NCBI GenBank assembly: GCA_003134675.1
Contig: PLBZ01000067.1
Location: 10,203 to 34,655, forward strand
DNA length: 24,453 nt
Direction: 5' to 3'
Origin: Solirubrobacterales bacterium
GTDB lineage: Bacteria > Actinomycetota > Thermoleophilia > Solirubrobacterales > Solirubrobacteraceae
Translations under genes and position numbers: made by a program
Notes under the pieces: model-generated
Told to the model about the DNA's origin: nothing
Database searches by the model: none
The model's input: only the letters and a program-made list of their open reading frames with translations
In this document: positions 14,893 through 22,330 of the stretch, one piece after another
How positions within the stretch are numbered: the first letter of the stretch is position 1
Layout of the letters: each line of letters starts with the position of its first letter

Positions 14893-14908
14893 TGTGCGTC
14901 ACAATGTA
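14891..14908 (-). promoter_or_regulatory. Promoter and operator of the toxin-antitoxin operon
   Basis: ATTGTG-CGT-CACAAT (14891-14905) is a perfect inverted repeat with 6-bp arms. It covers the first two bases of the antitoxin start codon (as read on the plus strand) and runs up to the -10-like TACATT (reverse strand, 14908-14903). A dimer bound here would block initiation, as is usual for Phd/YefM-type operons. Confidence 0.6.
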
Positions 14909-14921
14909 GCACAAGGCCTTG

Positions 14922-15296
14922 CTACTGCTCGATGATCTCGATCCGGTAGTCGTCGGGATCGCGCACGAAGCAAAGTCGGGAGCCGCCCTCGCGTATGGAG
15001 TAGGGCGGCTTCTCGGGCTCGATGCCCTGCTCGGCCAGCCGGGCGAGCGTGGAGTCGAGGTCGGCGGCGGTGATCGCGATGTGGCCGTAGCCGCTGCCGA
15101 TCTCATAGGAGGTGACGCCGTGGTTGTAGGTCAGCTCCAGGCGCGGCATGTCGCCGTCGCCGGGCTGGTTCATGAACACGTTGATCGCCTCATCTCCGAT
15201 CGGAATCCGCCCGACCTCCTCGAAGCCGAGGGCACGATAGAAAGCGACCGAGCGCTCGATGTCGGTGATCCGGTAGCAGGTGTGGATCAGGGCCAT
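14922..15296 (-). CDS. gloA: Lactoylglutathione lyase-type glyoxalase I
   Basis: The 124-residue protein aligns along its length with E. coli GloA, which detoxifies the methylglyoxal-thiol adduct. The four metal ligands are at the expected places: H5 (LIHTCYRI), E54 (PRLELTYNHG), H72 (YGHIAITAAD) and E120 (YRIEIIEQ). The length is that of the short nickel/cobalt-dependent type. Because actinobacteria often use thiols other than glutathione, the natural adduct may differ. It begins 10 nt after the secreted-protein gene and is probably co-transcribed; no clear Shine-Dalgarno is present. The toxin-antitoxin promoter directly follows its stop codon. Confidence 0.92.
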   Translation of the reverse strand: MALIHTCYRITDIERSVAFYRALGFEEVGRIPIGDEAINVFMNQPGDGDMPRLELTYNHGVTSYEIGSGYGHIAITAADLDSTLARLAEQGIEPEKPPYSIREGGSRLCFVRDPDDYRIEIIEQ

Positions 15297-15306
15297 GCCG
15301 GGCTCG

Positions 15307-15720
15307 CTAGTGCTTGCGCTTGGGCGCCTTGTAGACGATCCCGTTGCTGAGCGCGACGTGCTTGGCGTTGGTGCACTCCTGGCCTGAGACCTTTTTGCTG
15401 TAGCCGCATTTCCAGCCGGCCGGAGAGATCCCCTTCCCGCCGCCGGCGGGTGTGTTGATGCTCATTTCGAATGACGCCATCACGTGCTTGGCGCTCGCGC
15501 AGGAGATGTTGCCGCGGACGATGAAGGTGTGAACTTGGGGTACCGCGTTCTTGGGCACGTTCGAGGGCAGCGGCCCGCCGAAGCCACCGGTGAAGGTCAC
15601 CTTGCCGCAGTCACGACCGGCCGGCTTCTTGTAGAGGTAGGCGGAGGCCGTGGTGGCCAGGATGAGGATCAACATGGCAAGACCCAGCAGTAGTCCTGTC
15701 ACTGCACGCCGCTTGAACAT
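15307..15720 (-). CDS. Small secreted or membrane-anchored protein with four cysteines
   Basis: The 137-residue product starts MFKRRAVTG followed by a hydrophobic stretch (LLLGLAMLILILATTASAYLY), a signal peptide or anchor with a possible AXA cleavage site near TASA. The exported part (about 110 residues) is Gly/Pro/Lys-rich and has four Cys in DCGK, SCAS, KCGY and ECTN contexts, which could form two disulphides. The C-terminus is basic (APKRKH). I do not recognise the family. An excellent Shine-Dalgarno (AGGAGG) precedes the ATG, unlike most genes here. It is followed after 10 nt by gloA, though no functional link is evident. Confidence 0.7.
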   Translation of the reverse strand: MFKRRAVTGLLLGLAMLILILATTASAYLYKKPAGRDCGKVTFTGGFGGPLPSNVPKNAVPQVHTFIVRGNISCASAKHVMASFEMSINTPAGGGKGISPAGWKCGYSKKVSGQECTNAKHVALSNGIVYKAPKRKH

Positions 15721-15825
15721 CGCTGTCCTCCTCGGACCCTGGTTTGGGCGGTTCGCCGATTGACTGTGGGCGACAGCCTACCGCTCGATCGGTCTGCGTG
15801 GCGGGCTTCGTGCAAGGATGCCCCG

Positions 15826-16668
15826 ATGATCGTCGAGCACGCAACTCATCCCCAGTTCCTGTCCAACACGTACCTCGTCGCGGACGGCGAGGAGGGAGCA
15901 GCGTTCTTCATAGACGCTGGCGGCCCGGTGAAGCCGCTGATCGAGACGGCCGGGCGTCTCGGGCTGGAGCCCACGCACGTGCTGCTCACCCACCATCACT
16001 TCGATCACTCGAGCGAGGTCGGCACGCTGCGCGAGCGCTGGCCAGAGCTCGAGGTGCTGATCCACCCGCTGGAGCTCGATCTGCTGGATGGCATCGACGC
16101 CGGCACGGTGCAGGCCGGCGATACGCTGAGCTTCGGCGCGCTGGAGGTGCGGCCGCTGCACACGCCGGGGCACACAGCGGGGATGCTGTCCTTCCTGGTG
16201 GGTGACCGATCGGAGATCGATGGCGCCGCTGGGGCAGGCGCTGGCCGGGGACACACGCGCTCCTCGGCGAGCACGGCTCCCGGTGGGTTCAAGGGCGGCG
16301 AGGCGGTCGTGTTCACCGGCGACACGCTGTTCAGGGGCTCGGTCGGGGGGGTGCGCGCGCCCGGTCATACCAGCTACACCGACCTGCGGGACTCGATCAT
16401 GGGCACGCTGATGGAGCTGCCTGGAGGCACGGTCATCCACCCGGGCCACGCCGACCCCACGACCGTCGCGCGGGAGTGGGAGGAGAACGGGTTCATTCGC
16501 ATCTGGCGAGGCCTCGACCCCCAGGGCGCCGAGGCCTGCCTGGCGCTGGGCGAGCCGGCGACCCTGATCCTGCTCGGCGAGGACTACGACGGTGGCAAGA
16601 AGGCCTGGGTGCGCTGGGCCGATGGATCGGATGACATCGTGCCCGGATCCCAGGTAAAGCCCATCTAG
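15826..16668 (+). CDS. Metallo-beta-lactamase fold hydrolase, glyoxalase II-like
   Basis: The 280-residue protein has the MBL metal motif THHHFDH (H56, H58, D60, H61), then TPGHTAG (H116), TGDTLF (D166) and HPGH (H208), the full two-metal set of glyoxalase II-like hydrolases. Between H116 and D166 is a low-complexity Gly/Ala/Ser insertion (about 129-158) not usual in the family. A C-terminal piece of about 45 residues (from ACLALGEPATLILLGEDYDGGKKAWVRWADG) forms an extra small beta domain. AAGGA upstream of ATG 15826 supports the start. The substrate is probably a thioester or ester; proximity to gloA on the other strand hints at methylglyoxal detoxification but does not establish it. Confidence 0.87.
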   Translation: MIVEHATHPQFLSNTYLVADGEEGAAFFIDAGGPVKPLIETAGRLGLEPTHVLLTHHHFDHSSEVGTLRERWPELEVLIHPLELDLLDGIDAGTVQAGDTLSFGALEVRPLHTPGHTAGMLSFLVGDRSEIDGAAGAGAGRGHTRSSASTAPGGFKGGEAVVFTGDTLFRGSVGGVRAPGHTSYTDLRDSIMGTLMELPGGTVIHPGHADPTTVAREWEENGFIRIWRGLDPQGAEACLALGEPATLILLGEDYDGGKKAWVRWADGSDDIVPGSQVKPI

Positions 16669-16700
16669 GGTTCGCTGGCCCCAGCCCTTACCATCAGGGG

Positions 16701-18101
16701 ATGGCGCGCGAAAACATCCCAACCTCGAGAGTGCGCCGCACCGCCACGGTCGCCACGCTCGCGGCGAGCGAGGCCGTGAAGCAGTTTGGGACCCGCGCCG
16801 CGAACACCACGCGCGGCGCGCAGGCCTCCGAAGACGCGATGGCCAGGCGCCAGCTGGAGACGGCCAAGCAGATCGTGGCGGCGCTGGGCACGATGAAGGG
16901 CGCCGCGATGAAGCTCGGGCAGGTGATGAGCTTCCTCGATGTCGGCCTGGTCGCGGAGGAGCACCGCGAGGAGTTCCAGCGCGAGCTGGCGAAGCTGCGC
17001 GACGCCGCGCCGACGGTGTCGTTCAAGCAGATGCGCCGCGTGATCGAGGACGATCTGGGAGAGCGGATCTCCGAGGTCTTTCAGACCTTTGACGAGGAGC
17101 CGATCGCGGCGGCCTCGATCGGCCAGGTCTACCGGGCGACGCTGCGCGAGGATGGCCGCGAGGTGGCGGTCAAGGTGCAGTACCCGGGGGTGGCCGCCGC
17201 GGTGCGGGCCGACATGCAGAACATGGACATGATCATGCGTCTGCTCAAGCGGATGACGCCCGGGATGGACTCCAAGGCGATCGCCGCGGAGATCAAGGAG
17301 CGCATCGGCGAGGAGCTCGACTACGAGCTCGAGGCCCAGAACCAGCGCTCGCTGGCTCGCATCTTCAAGGACCACCCGTTCATCGTGGTGCCCGATGTGA
17401 TCACGGATCTCTCCCGCGAGCGGGTGCTCGTCACCGAGTTCGTGCGTGGCGTGGGGTTCGAGGAGATCAAGGGCTATCCGCAGTCCCAGCGCGACCGCAT
17501 CGGCGAGATCGTGTTCAGATTCTTCCTCGGCTGCCTGTACCGCCACCGGCAGTTCTCCGGAGACCCCCATCCGGGGAACTTCCTGCTGCAGGACGACGGC
17601 AGGGTGGCGTTCCTGGACTTCGGTCTGTTCAAGCGCATGGAGCGCGAGCCGGTCGAGCTCGAGCTGGCCTGTCAGCGGGCGGTCGTGGAGGGCGACGCCG
17701 CCACCCTGCATCGTCTGCTGGCCGAGTCGGGCTTTCTGCCCGAGCCCGAGCGGGTCGACCCCGGGCACCTGATGGAGTTCATCTCGGATGCGATCTGGTG
17801 GTACACGACCGCTGACGAGGTGGTCGAGCTGACGCCCGAGATCGCCACACAGGTGATGATCGAGAGCTCTGACCCGCGCTCGAGCCACTTCCGTGAGATG
17901 CGCCACCAGGACATGCGCCCGGAGCACCTGTTCGGTCGCCGCATGGAGATGTTGACGCTCGCGGTGCTCTCGCAGCTGCGGGCCAAGAACAACTGGCACA
18001 GGATCGCCCGTGAGTGGATGTATGGCGATGCGCCCGTGACCGCGCTGGGTCGCGAAGAGGCCGAGTTCTACGGTCGCAGCGGCGTTGGCGCCGCCAGCTG
18101 A
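16701..18101 (+). CDS. ABC1/UbiB-family atypical kinase (AarF domain)
   Basis: The 466-residue protein carries the UbiB hallmarks: MKLGQVMS with the KxGQ motif (71-74), the Ala-rich nucleotide loop AAASIGQVYRA (136-146) replacing the Gly-rich loop, the lysine in VAVKVQYPG (K158), GDPHPGN (287-293) and LDFGLF (305-310). The family are ATPases/kinase-like proteins supporting isoprenoid-quinone and lipid metabolism. The last 140 residues are helical and include YTTADEVVELTPEIATQV. No C-terminal membrane helix pair is apparent. The ATG has no Shine-Dalgarno, but TACCAT lies exactly 6 nt upstream. It converges with pyk with a 14-nt gap. Its substrate is unknown. Confidence 0.92.
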   Translation: MARENIPTSRVRRTATVATLAASEAVKQFGTRAANTTRGAQASEDAMARRQLETAKQIVAALGTMKGAAMKLGQVMSFLDVGLVAEEHREEFQRELAKLRDAAPTVSFKQMRRVIEDDLGERISEVFQTFDEEPIAAASIGQVYRATLREDGREVAVKVQYPGVAAAVRADMQNMDMIMRLLKRMTPGMDSKAIAAEIKERIGEELDYELEAQNQRSLARIFKDHPFIVVPDVITDLSRERVLVTEFVRGVGFEEIKGYPQSQRDRIGEIVFRFFLGCLYRHRQFSGDPHPGNFLLQDDGRVAFLDFGLFKRMEREPVELELACQRAVVEGDAATLHRLLAESGFLPEPERVDPGHLMEFISDAIWWYTTADEVVELTPEIATQVMIESSDPRSSHFREMRHQDMRPEHLFGRRMEMLTLAVLSQLRAKNNWHRIAREWMYGDAPVTALGREEAEFYGRSGVGAAS

Positions 18102-18115
18102 TAATTCCTAGGACC

Positions 18116-19333
18116 TCAGAGCACCTGGATCTGCACGAGGCTCGTGGTGCCGGGGCGCCCGGAGGGCAGGCCGGCGGTGATGCCCACGCGCTGGCCCGGC
18201 TCGCACCAGCCGAGCTCCACCACGCGCCTTGCGGCGTCGGCGATCAGGGCCTCGGTCGTCTCGTGGCGGCGCATCGACGCGGCCTGTACGCCCCACATCA
18301 AGCAGCAGCGGCGAACTGTCTCTTTGCCCGGCGAGAGCGCATAGATCGGCACCGTGGGGCGGTGCGCCGAGACCAGGCGCGCGGAACGACCCGACAGGGT
18401 TGGCACGACCAGCGCATCGAGGTTCAGCTCGCGTGCCGCCAGACAGAGGTTGTGCGCGACCGTGTAGGCGGTGTCCGCCTGGGTGCGGCGCACGCGCGAG
18501 GTGTTCCATGCCTCATACGGCGCGATCGACTCCGCCTGCACGGCGACCGCCGCCATCATTTCCACGGCGCCCACCGGGTAGGCGCCGATCGCGGTCTCCT
18601 GGGAGAGCATCACCGCGTCGGTGCCGTCGAGGATCGCGTTGGCGACATCTGCAACCTCCGCGCGCGTGGGGCGCGAGGAGGTGACCATCGAGTCGAGCAT
18701 CTGCGTGGCCGTGATCGACGGTCGCGCCATCCACCCGGCCAGCTTCAGCAGCTTCTTCTGGGCGATCGGGACCTGCTCGATCGGCATCTCGATGCCGAGA
18801 TCCCCGCGGGCCACCATCACGCAGTCGGCCACCCGCAGGATCTCCTCGGCGCGCTCGACCGCCTCCGGCTTCTCCATCTTCGCGATCAGCGGCAGACGCG
18901 TGTGGGCGCGCACGAGCTCGACATCCTCGGGTCGGCGCACGAACGACAGCGCGACCATGTCCACGCCGATCGACTCGCCGTGGCGCAGCAGCTCGAGGTC
19001 CTCCTCGGGCACCGACGGCAGTGCGTCGATCGGCCCGGGGATGTTCACCCCCTGGCGCGAAGCGACCGCGCCGCCGACCTCGACGTCCGCATCGACCTCG
19101 CCGGCGCCGGAGCGCACCTCGCTCACGCGCAGGCGCACCGAGCCGTCGGCTAGATACATGACCGCCTGCTTTTCCAGGGCATCGGCCAGACCGGGCCAGG
19201 CGATGCTCATGCGCCGGGCGTCGCCGAGGCTCTCCGTAGGGCCGCAGGCGAACGTGACACGGTCGCCTGGCTTCAGCTCGACGATGTCCTCGCGCAGCGG
19301 GCCGATGGTGGCGACGATCTTGGTGCGGCGCAT
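18116..19333 (-). CDS. pyk: Pyruvate kinase lacking part of the N-terminal catalytic domain
   Basis: Pyruvate kinase makes pyruvate and ATP from phosphoenolpyruvate and ADP. This copy has 405 residues, against about 470 in the family. It opens with the normal strand RRTKIVATIGP and then jumps directly to LREDIVELKPGDRVTF, so about 60-65 residues are missing relative to E. coli PykF. The lost part includes the RLNFSHG motif and the DxxGPxIR motif, which supply ATP, potassium and phosphate contacts. The rest is intact: B domain (about 25-95), AKMEKPEA (catalytic K152, E154), VARGDLGIEMP (D178), ITATQMLDSM, the DGTDAVMLSQETA segment and the C-terminal domain. ATG 19333 has TACCTT 7 nt upstream; a TTG at 19342 is also in frame. 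Activity is doubtful unless the gap is a sequencing artefact. Confidence 0.9.
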   Translation of the reverse strand: MRRTKIVATIGPLREDIVELKPGDRVTFACGPTESLGDARRMSIAWPGLADALEKQAVMYLADGSVRLRVSEVRSGAGEVDADVEVGGAVASRQGVNIPGPIDALPSVPEEDLELLRHGESIGVDMVALSFVRRPEDVELVRAHTRLPLIAKMEKPEAVERAEEILRVADCVMVARGDLGIEMPIEQVPIAQKKLLKLAGWMARPSITATQMLDSMVTSSRPTRAEVADVANAILDGTDAVMLSQETAIGAYPVGAVEMMAAVAVQAESIAPYEAWNTSRVRRTQADTAYTVAHNLCLAARELNLDALVVPTLSGRSARLVSAHRPTVPIYALSPGKETVRRCCLMWGVQAASMRRHETTEALIADAARRVVELGWCEPGQRVGITAGLPSGRPGTTSLVQIQVL

Positions 19334-19388
19334 CCGCCGCAAGGTATCGGTCGGGGCGCCACGGCGCGGCGCTCATACCATCCCTTCC

Positions 19389-19625
19389 ATGCTCGGCCCC
19401 TCCAGACGCCTTCCGAGGATCGGCGCGCACGCGCGGATCGCGCACTTCGGCGGCGGCTTCGAGCTGGGGATGGTCGTCGCCGTGCATGAGGAAGGACGGC
19501 GTTTGGAGGTGCGCTGCGAGGGAGGGGAGATCACCGAGTTCGTGCTGAGTCCCTCGACCGCGCGCTTCGTCTCGGCCGCGAGCCCTCACGGTCCGCGCCT
19601 GGAGCTGCTCGCGGATCCGCCCTGA
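19389..19625 (+). CDS. Hypothetical protein, 78 residues
   Basis: I do not recognise this small protein. It begins MLGPSRRLPRIGAHARIAHFGGGFELGMVVAV, then HEEGRRLEVRCEGGEITEFVL, split by turns, suggesting a compact beta-barrel of SH3-like size (inference). No signal or membrane segment is seen. The start is supported by a TACCAT hexamer exactly 7 nt before the ATG, the same arrangement as for the kinase at 16701, and by GC-rich third positions. It diverges from pyk (55-nt gap) and ends 3 nt before the convergent gene, with both stops in an inverted repeat. Confidence 0.6.
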   Translation: MLGPSRRLPRIGAHARIAHFGGGFELGMVVAVHEEGRRLEVRCEGGEITEFVLSPSTARFVSAASPHGPRLELLADPP

Positions 19626-19634
19626 GCGTCAGGG
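19620..19634. terminator. Inverted repeat containing both convergent stop codons
   Basis: CCCTGA-GCG-TCAGGG is a perfect inverted repeat with 6-bp arms. The inner ends of the arms are exactly the TGA of the plus-strand gene (19623-19625) and the TGA of the minus-strand gene (19631-19629). No T-tract follows, so a terminator role is tentative. Confidence 0.35.
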
Positions 19635-19979
19635 AGCCTGAATGTCGGGGAAGTGCTCTGCGCAGTGCTCGCGCAGGACCGTGCGTATCCAGGCGCGCTC
19701 CTCGGTGCTGGCCGCGCGGAAGCGAATAAGCAGATCGTGCTGGCGGTCGATTGTCAGGCCGGCTATTTCCCATCGCGTCGCCAGGCGCTCAAACAGGAAC
19801 TCCACGGCGCGCTGCCAGGCGTCCTCGCGGGACAGGAGATTGCCCGAGATCACCTGTGCATATTTCAGCCTCGTGGCCGGCGTCATGGCGCCGCGCAACG
19901 TGAGAACGTTGCCCTGCGGGTCGGTGTAGTCGCTGTTTGCAGCCGTCAGCCGCTCGCGCTTGCGGTTGCGCCGGCCCAC
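19629..19979 (-). CDS. Conserved-looking hypothetical protein, 116 residues
   Basis: The product starts with a basic stretch (GRRNRKRERL) and then SDYTDPQGNVLTLRG, TPATRLKYAQVISGN, and a longer helical part with REDAWQRAVEFLFERLATRWEI, a strand pair and RAWIRTVLREHCAEHFPDIQ. It looks soluble and mainly helical; I know no family for it. The GTG at 19979 is 2 nt after the stop of the SnoaL-MBL gene, so the two are almost certainly co-transcribed. Upstream in-frame extension to 20219 would run antiparallel through the SnoaL-MBL coding frame and is not credible. Confidence 0.68.
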   Translation of the reverse strand: MGRRNRKRERLTAANSDYTDPQGNVLTLRGAMTPATRLKYAQVISGNLLSREDAWQRAVEFLFERLATRWEIAGLTIDRQHDLLIRFRAASTEERAWIRTVLREHCAEHFPDIQAP

Positions 19980-19981
19980 GC

Positions 19982-21274
19982 TCAGCTTGCGTCCGCGGCC
20001 CGTTCGAGCTGGCCGCGCACGTCGCCCGTGACGGGCTTTGCGTGCCCCGGCCACGCCGCGGCGGGCTCCATCTCCGCCAGCTTGCGCAGGCTCGCCCGCG
20101 CCTGCTCGGTGTCGAAGTTGTATATCGCCTCCGGCAGATGCGGCGGGCAACTGCGACCCCACATATCGAGCGTGTAAAAGCAGTCGCTGACCAGCGCCAG
20201 GCGGTCGGACTCGCGCCACAGCCCGATCAGTCCGGGCGCGTGACCTGGCAGGTCGACCACGGAAAAGCCCGCGATCTCATCGCCCTCGGCCACAGTGTCT
20301 GAGATCTTCACCGGGCCGCCGTCCCAGGCGTAGCGGTGGAGCACTTTATGAGCTTGTTTGACCACCGGCGGTAGGCCCGCGAGGTCAGCGGGCCAGTAGC
20401 GAAAGCCGCCGCTGCCTTCCGCGTCCTGCACCTCGTCGGGATGGCACAGCACGGGGACCCCAAGGGCGGGCGCCACGCCGCGGTGGTCGGTGTGACCATG
20501 GCCGAGCACGATCCGGCGGATGCCTCCCAGCTTCGCGCCGGCGCTGGCCACTGCCCGGGTCATCGTGCGCGCGCCCGCGTCGTACAGCGTCACGCCGCCC
20601 TCCTCGGTGCTGTTCTCGATCAAAAACACGTTGCAGCGCCCCGGCTGTCCCTGCACGACCCACACACCGGTGGCCACCAGCTCGGCCTCGCCCGCCGCCA
20701 GGCTCGTCGTGAGGCGTGTCTTGACGTTGAACGCGCCCATCAGCCGCTGCTCGGCGGGCGAGCCCATCGGCGGCATCATCCCGATCTGGCGGGCGAACGT
20801 CATCGAATCGGAAAACGCGTCGTTTGACTGGATCAGCCCGTCGCGCACGGTCAGCAGGTCGAAGCCCTCGAGCTCGATCGGATTGCCCGTGGGCGCGACG
20901 CCGCCGAAGTGGCCGGGCCCGGCGAACGTGCCGGTGAGGCGCCACTGCACGCCGCAACGGTCGGCCTCGGTGGTCGTGGAGAGCACCTGCATGCTCAGGT
21001 CCGGCATCGCGCCGATCAGGTCGCCGATAAACGTACGCACGCCCTCCGGCGCGAGCACGTCGACCTGCCCGCGCACGTTCTCACGTCCGCCGTCGGCCCA
21101 CATCGCCACCGCACCGTCGAGATCGTGCGCGTCGATCGCCTCGAAGTACCGCCGCGCGATCGCCTCGGCCTCGCTTCCGGCGGAACGCTTGCGCCGCGTG
21201 GCCGCCTGGCGCACGTTCGCCGCCACCTCCTGGACCTTCGTGGCTGCCTCGCTCGCGCTCTCCTCCTCGGCCAT
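19982..21274 (-). CDS. SnoaL-like domain fused to a metallo-beta-lactamase fold hydrolase
   Basis: The 430-residue protein has two domains. After a Glu/Ala/Lys-rich helical start (1-35), residues about 36-167 form a SnoaL/NTF2-like cone: AIARRYFEAIDAHDLDGAVAMW, the middle FAGPGHFGGVAPTGNPIEL and VRDGLIQSNDAF match ester-cyclase-type SnoaL proteins. Residues about 195-425 are an MBL domain with GHGHTDH (H259, H261, D263, H264), PGHAPG (H345), SDCFY (D364) and WPGHAKP (H411), a full metal set. MBL hydrolases often act on lactones or thioesters, so a bifunctional enzyme for a cyclic ester is conceivable (inference). ATG 21274 is chosen since AAGGGAG sits 6 nt upstream; TTG 21292 is also open. 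It diverges from a second MBL gene and precedes a 116-residue unknown. Confidence 0.85.
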   Translation of the reverse strand: MAEEESASEAATKVQEVAANVRQAATRRKRSAGSEAEAIARRYFEAIDAHDLDGAVAMWADGGRENVRGQVDVLAPEGVRTFIGDLIGAMPDLSMQVLSTTTEADRCGVQWRLTGTFAGPGHFGGVAPTGNPIELEGFDLLTVRDGLIQSNDAFSDSMTFARQIGMMPPMGSPAEQRLMGAFNVKTRLTTSLAAGEAELVATGVWVVQGQPGRCNVFLIENSTEEGGVTLYDAGARTMTRAVASAGAKLGGIRRIVLGHGHTDHRGVAPALGVPVLCHPDEVQDAEGSGGFRYWPADLAGLPPVVKQAHKVLHRYAWDGGPVKISDTVAEGDEIAGFSVVDLPGHAPGLIGLWRESDRLALVSDCFYTLDMWGRSCPPHLPEAIYNFDTEQARASLRKLAEMEPAAAWPGHAKPVTGDVRGQLERAADAS

Positions 21275-21327
21275 CTCCCGCTCCCTTGGCAATGCTGCGG
21301 ACGAGGCTTAGTCTAGTCTCTCGCTCG
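21275..21327. promoter_or_regulatory. Divergent promoter between two MBL genes
   Basis: The 53-base gap contains TAGTCTAGTCT (21309-21319), a tandem of the -10-like TAGTCT. The second copy ends 8 nt before the rightward ATG at 21328, fitting a leaderless start. The leftward gene has a Shine-Dalgarno (AAGGGAG, reverse strand, 21287-21281) but its promoter is not evident. Confidence 0.45.
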
Positions 21328-22323
21328 ATGGCCGACGGTATCCGCAAGCCCGAGCTGGGGCGGGGCGAGCGCGTGATCCCCGGCGTCTTTCGTCTGCGCC
21401 TGCCGCTGCCCTGGCCCGGCGTTCCCCACTGCAACGCCTGGGCGGTCGCGGCCGGCGACGGGGTGGTGCTCCTCGACACGGGGATGCACCAGCCCGGCTC
21501 GCTCGCGCAACTCGAACGGGCGCTTGCGATGTGCAACCTGACGCTCGAGGACGTGCGCCTGGTGGTTTGCACGCACGCCCACTCCGACCACTACGGTCAG
21601 GCCGCCTCGATCGTGGAGCGCGCCGGCTGCGAGCTGTGGATGCACCCGAACCACTCGCATATGACTCGCTGGGCCGAGGACCCCGACGGCGCGATCGACC
21701 GCCGTCTGGAGGTCGCGCGTCAGAGCGGCGTGCCCGAGGAGCCACTGCGCCGCTACGCCGCCGAGCGCGGTAAGCGCGAATCGGGAATCGCGGCTGTTAT
21801 CGAGCCCGATCGTGAGCTGCTCCCCGGAATCATCGTCGAGACCGATCTCGGGCCCTGGACCGTCCACGAGACGCCCGGTCACGCTCCTTCGCACGTCTGC
21901 CTGTTCGGACCCGAGCGCCGGCTGCTGATCTCCGGTGACCACCTGCTCGGTCGCATCTCGCTGTTCTTCGACTTTGGCTACTCCCCCGATCCCGTCGGCG
22001 AATTCATCCACTCGCTCGATGTCGTGCAGGCGCTCGACGCGCGCCTGTGCCTGCCCGGCCACGGGCGCACCTTCACCGATGTGCACGCCCACATCGAAGG
22101 CAACCGCGAGCTCGTCTCCGATCACCTGGCCAAGATCCTCGCCGTCGTGCAGGCGGGCGAGCCGCTGACGGCGTTTGAGATCCTCCCGCGCGTCCACGGC
22201 CCCGATCTCTCCCCGATGACCGCCCAGTGGCTGCTGACCGAGACGCTGGCGATGCTGCTCCACCTCGAGGTCACCGGGCGCGCACGGCGGATTCCTGGAG
22301 AGCCCGAGCGCTGGACTGCATAA
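21328..22323 (+). CDS. Metallo-beta-lactamase fold hydrolase
   Basis: This 331-residue protein has THAHSDHYG (H83, H85, D87, H88), TPGHAPSH (H185), SGDHLLG (D204) and LPGHGRTF (H245), a complete set of metal ligands. Residues about 250-331 form a helical C-terminal domain (HIEGNRELVSDHLAKIL ... QWLLTETLAMLLHLEV), as in the LACTB2/glyoxalase II-like branch with a winged-helix-like tail. The substrate is unknown. An upstream in-frame ATG at 21286 lies inside the divergent gene's ribosome-binding region; ATG 21328 with TAGTCT 8 nt before it is preferred. The TAA stop is followed after 7 nt by metF. Confidence 0.88.
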   Translation: MADGIRKPELGRGERVIPGVFRLRLPLPWPGVPHCNAWAVAAGDGVVLLDTGMHQPGSLAQLERALAMCNLTLEDVRLVVCTHAHSDHYGQAASIVERAGCELWMHPNHSHMTRWAEDPDGAIDRRLEVARQSGVPEEPLRRYAAERGKRESGIAAVIEPDRELLPGIIVETDLGPWTVHETPGHAPSHVCLFGPERRLLISGDHLLGRISLFFDFGYSPDPVGEFIHSLDVVQALDARLCLPGHGRTFTDVHAHIEGNRELVSDHLAKILAVVQAGEPLTAFEILPRVHGPDLSPMTAQWLLTETLAMLLHLEVTGRARRIPGEPERWTA

Positions 22324-22330
22324 TTCTCTG

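Noticed and set aside
16665..17999. 444-residue minus-strand ORF antisense to the ABC1 kinase
   Set aside because: The plus-strand frame has all UbiB motifs; this is a shadow produced by GC-rich third positions.
19334..19600. Possibility that the missing pyruvate kinase segment lies upstream in another frame
   Set aside because: No RLNFSHG- or GPKIR-like sequence appears in any minus-strand frame, and the region holds a divergent plus-strand gene.
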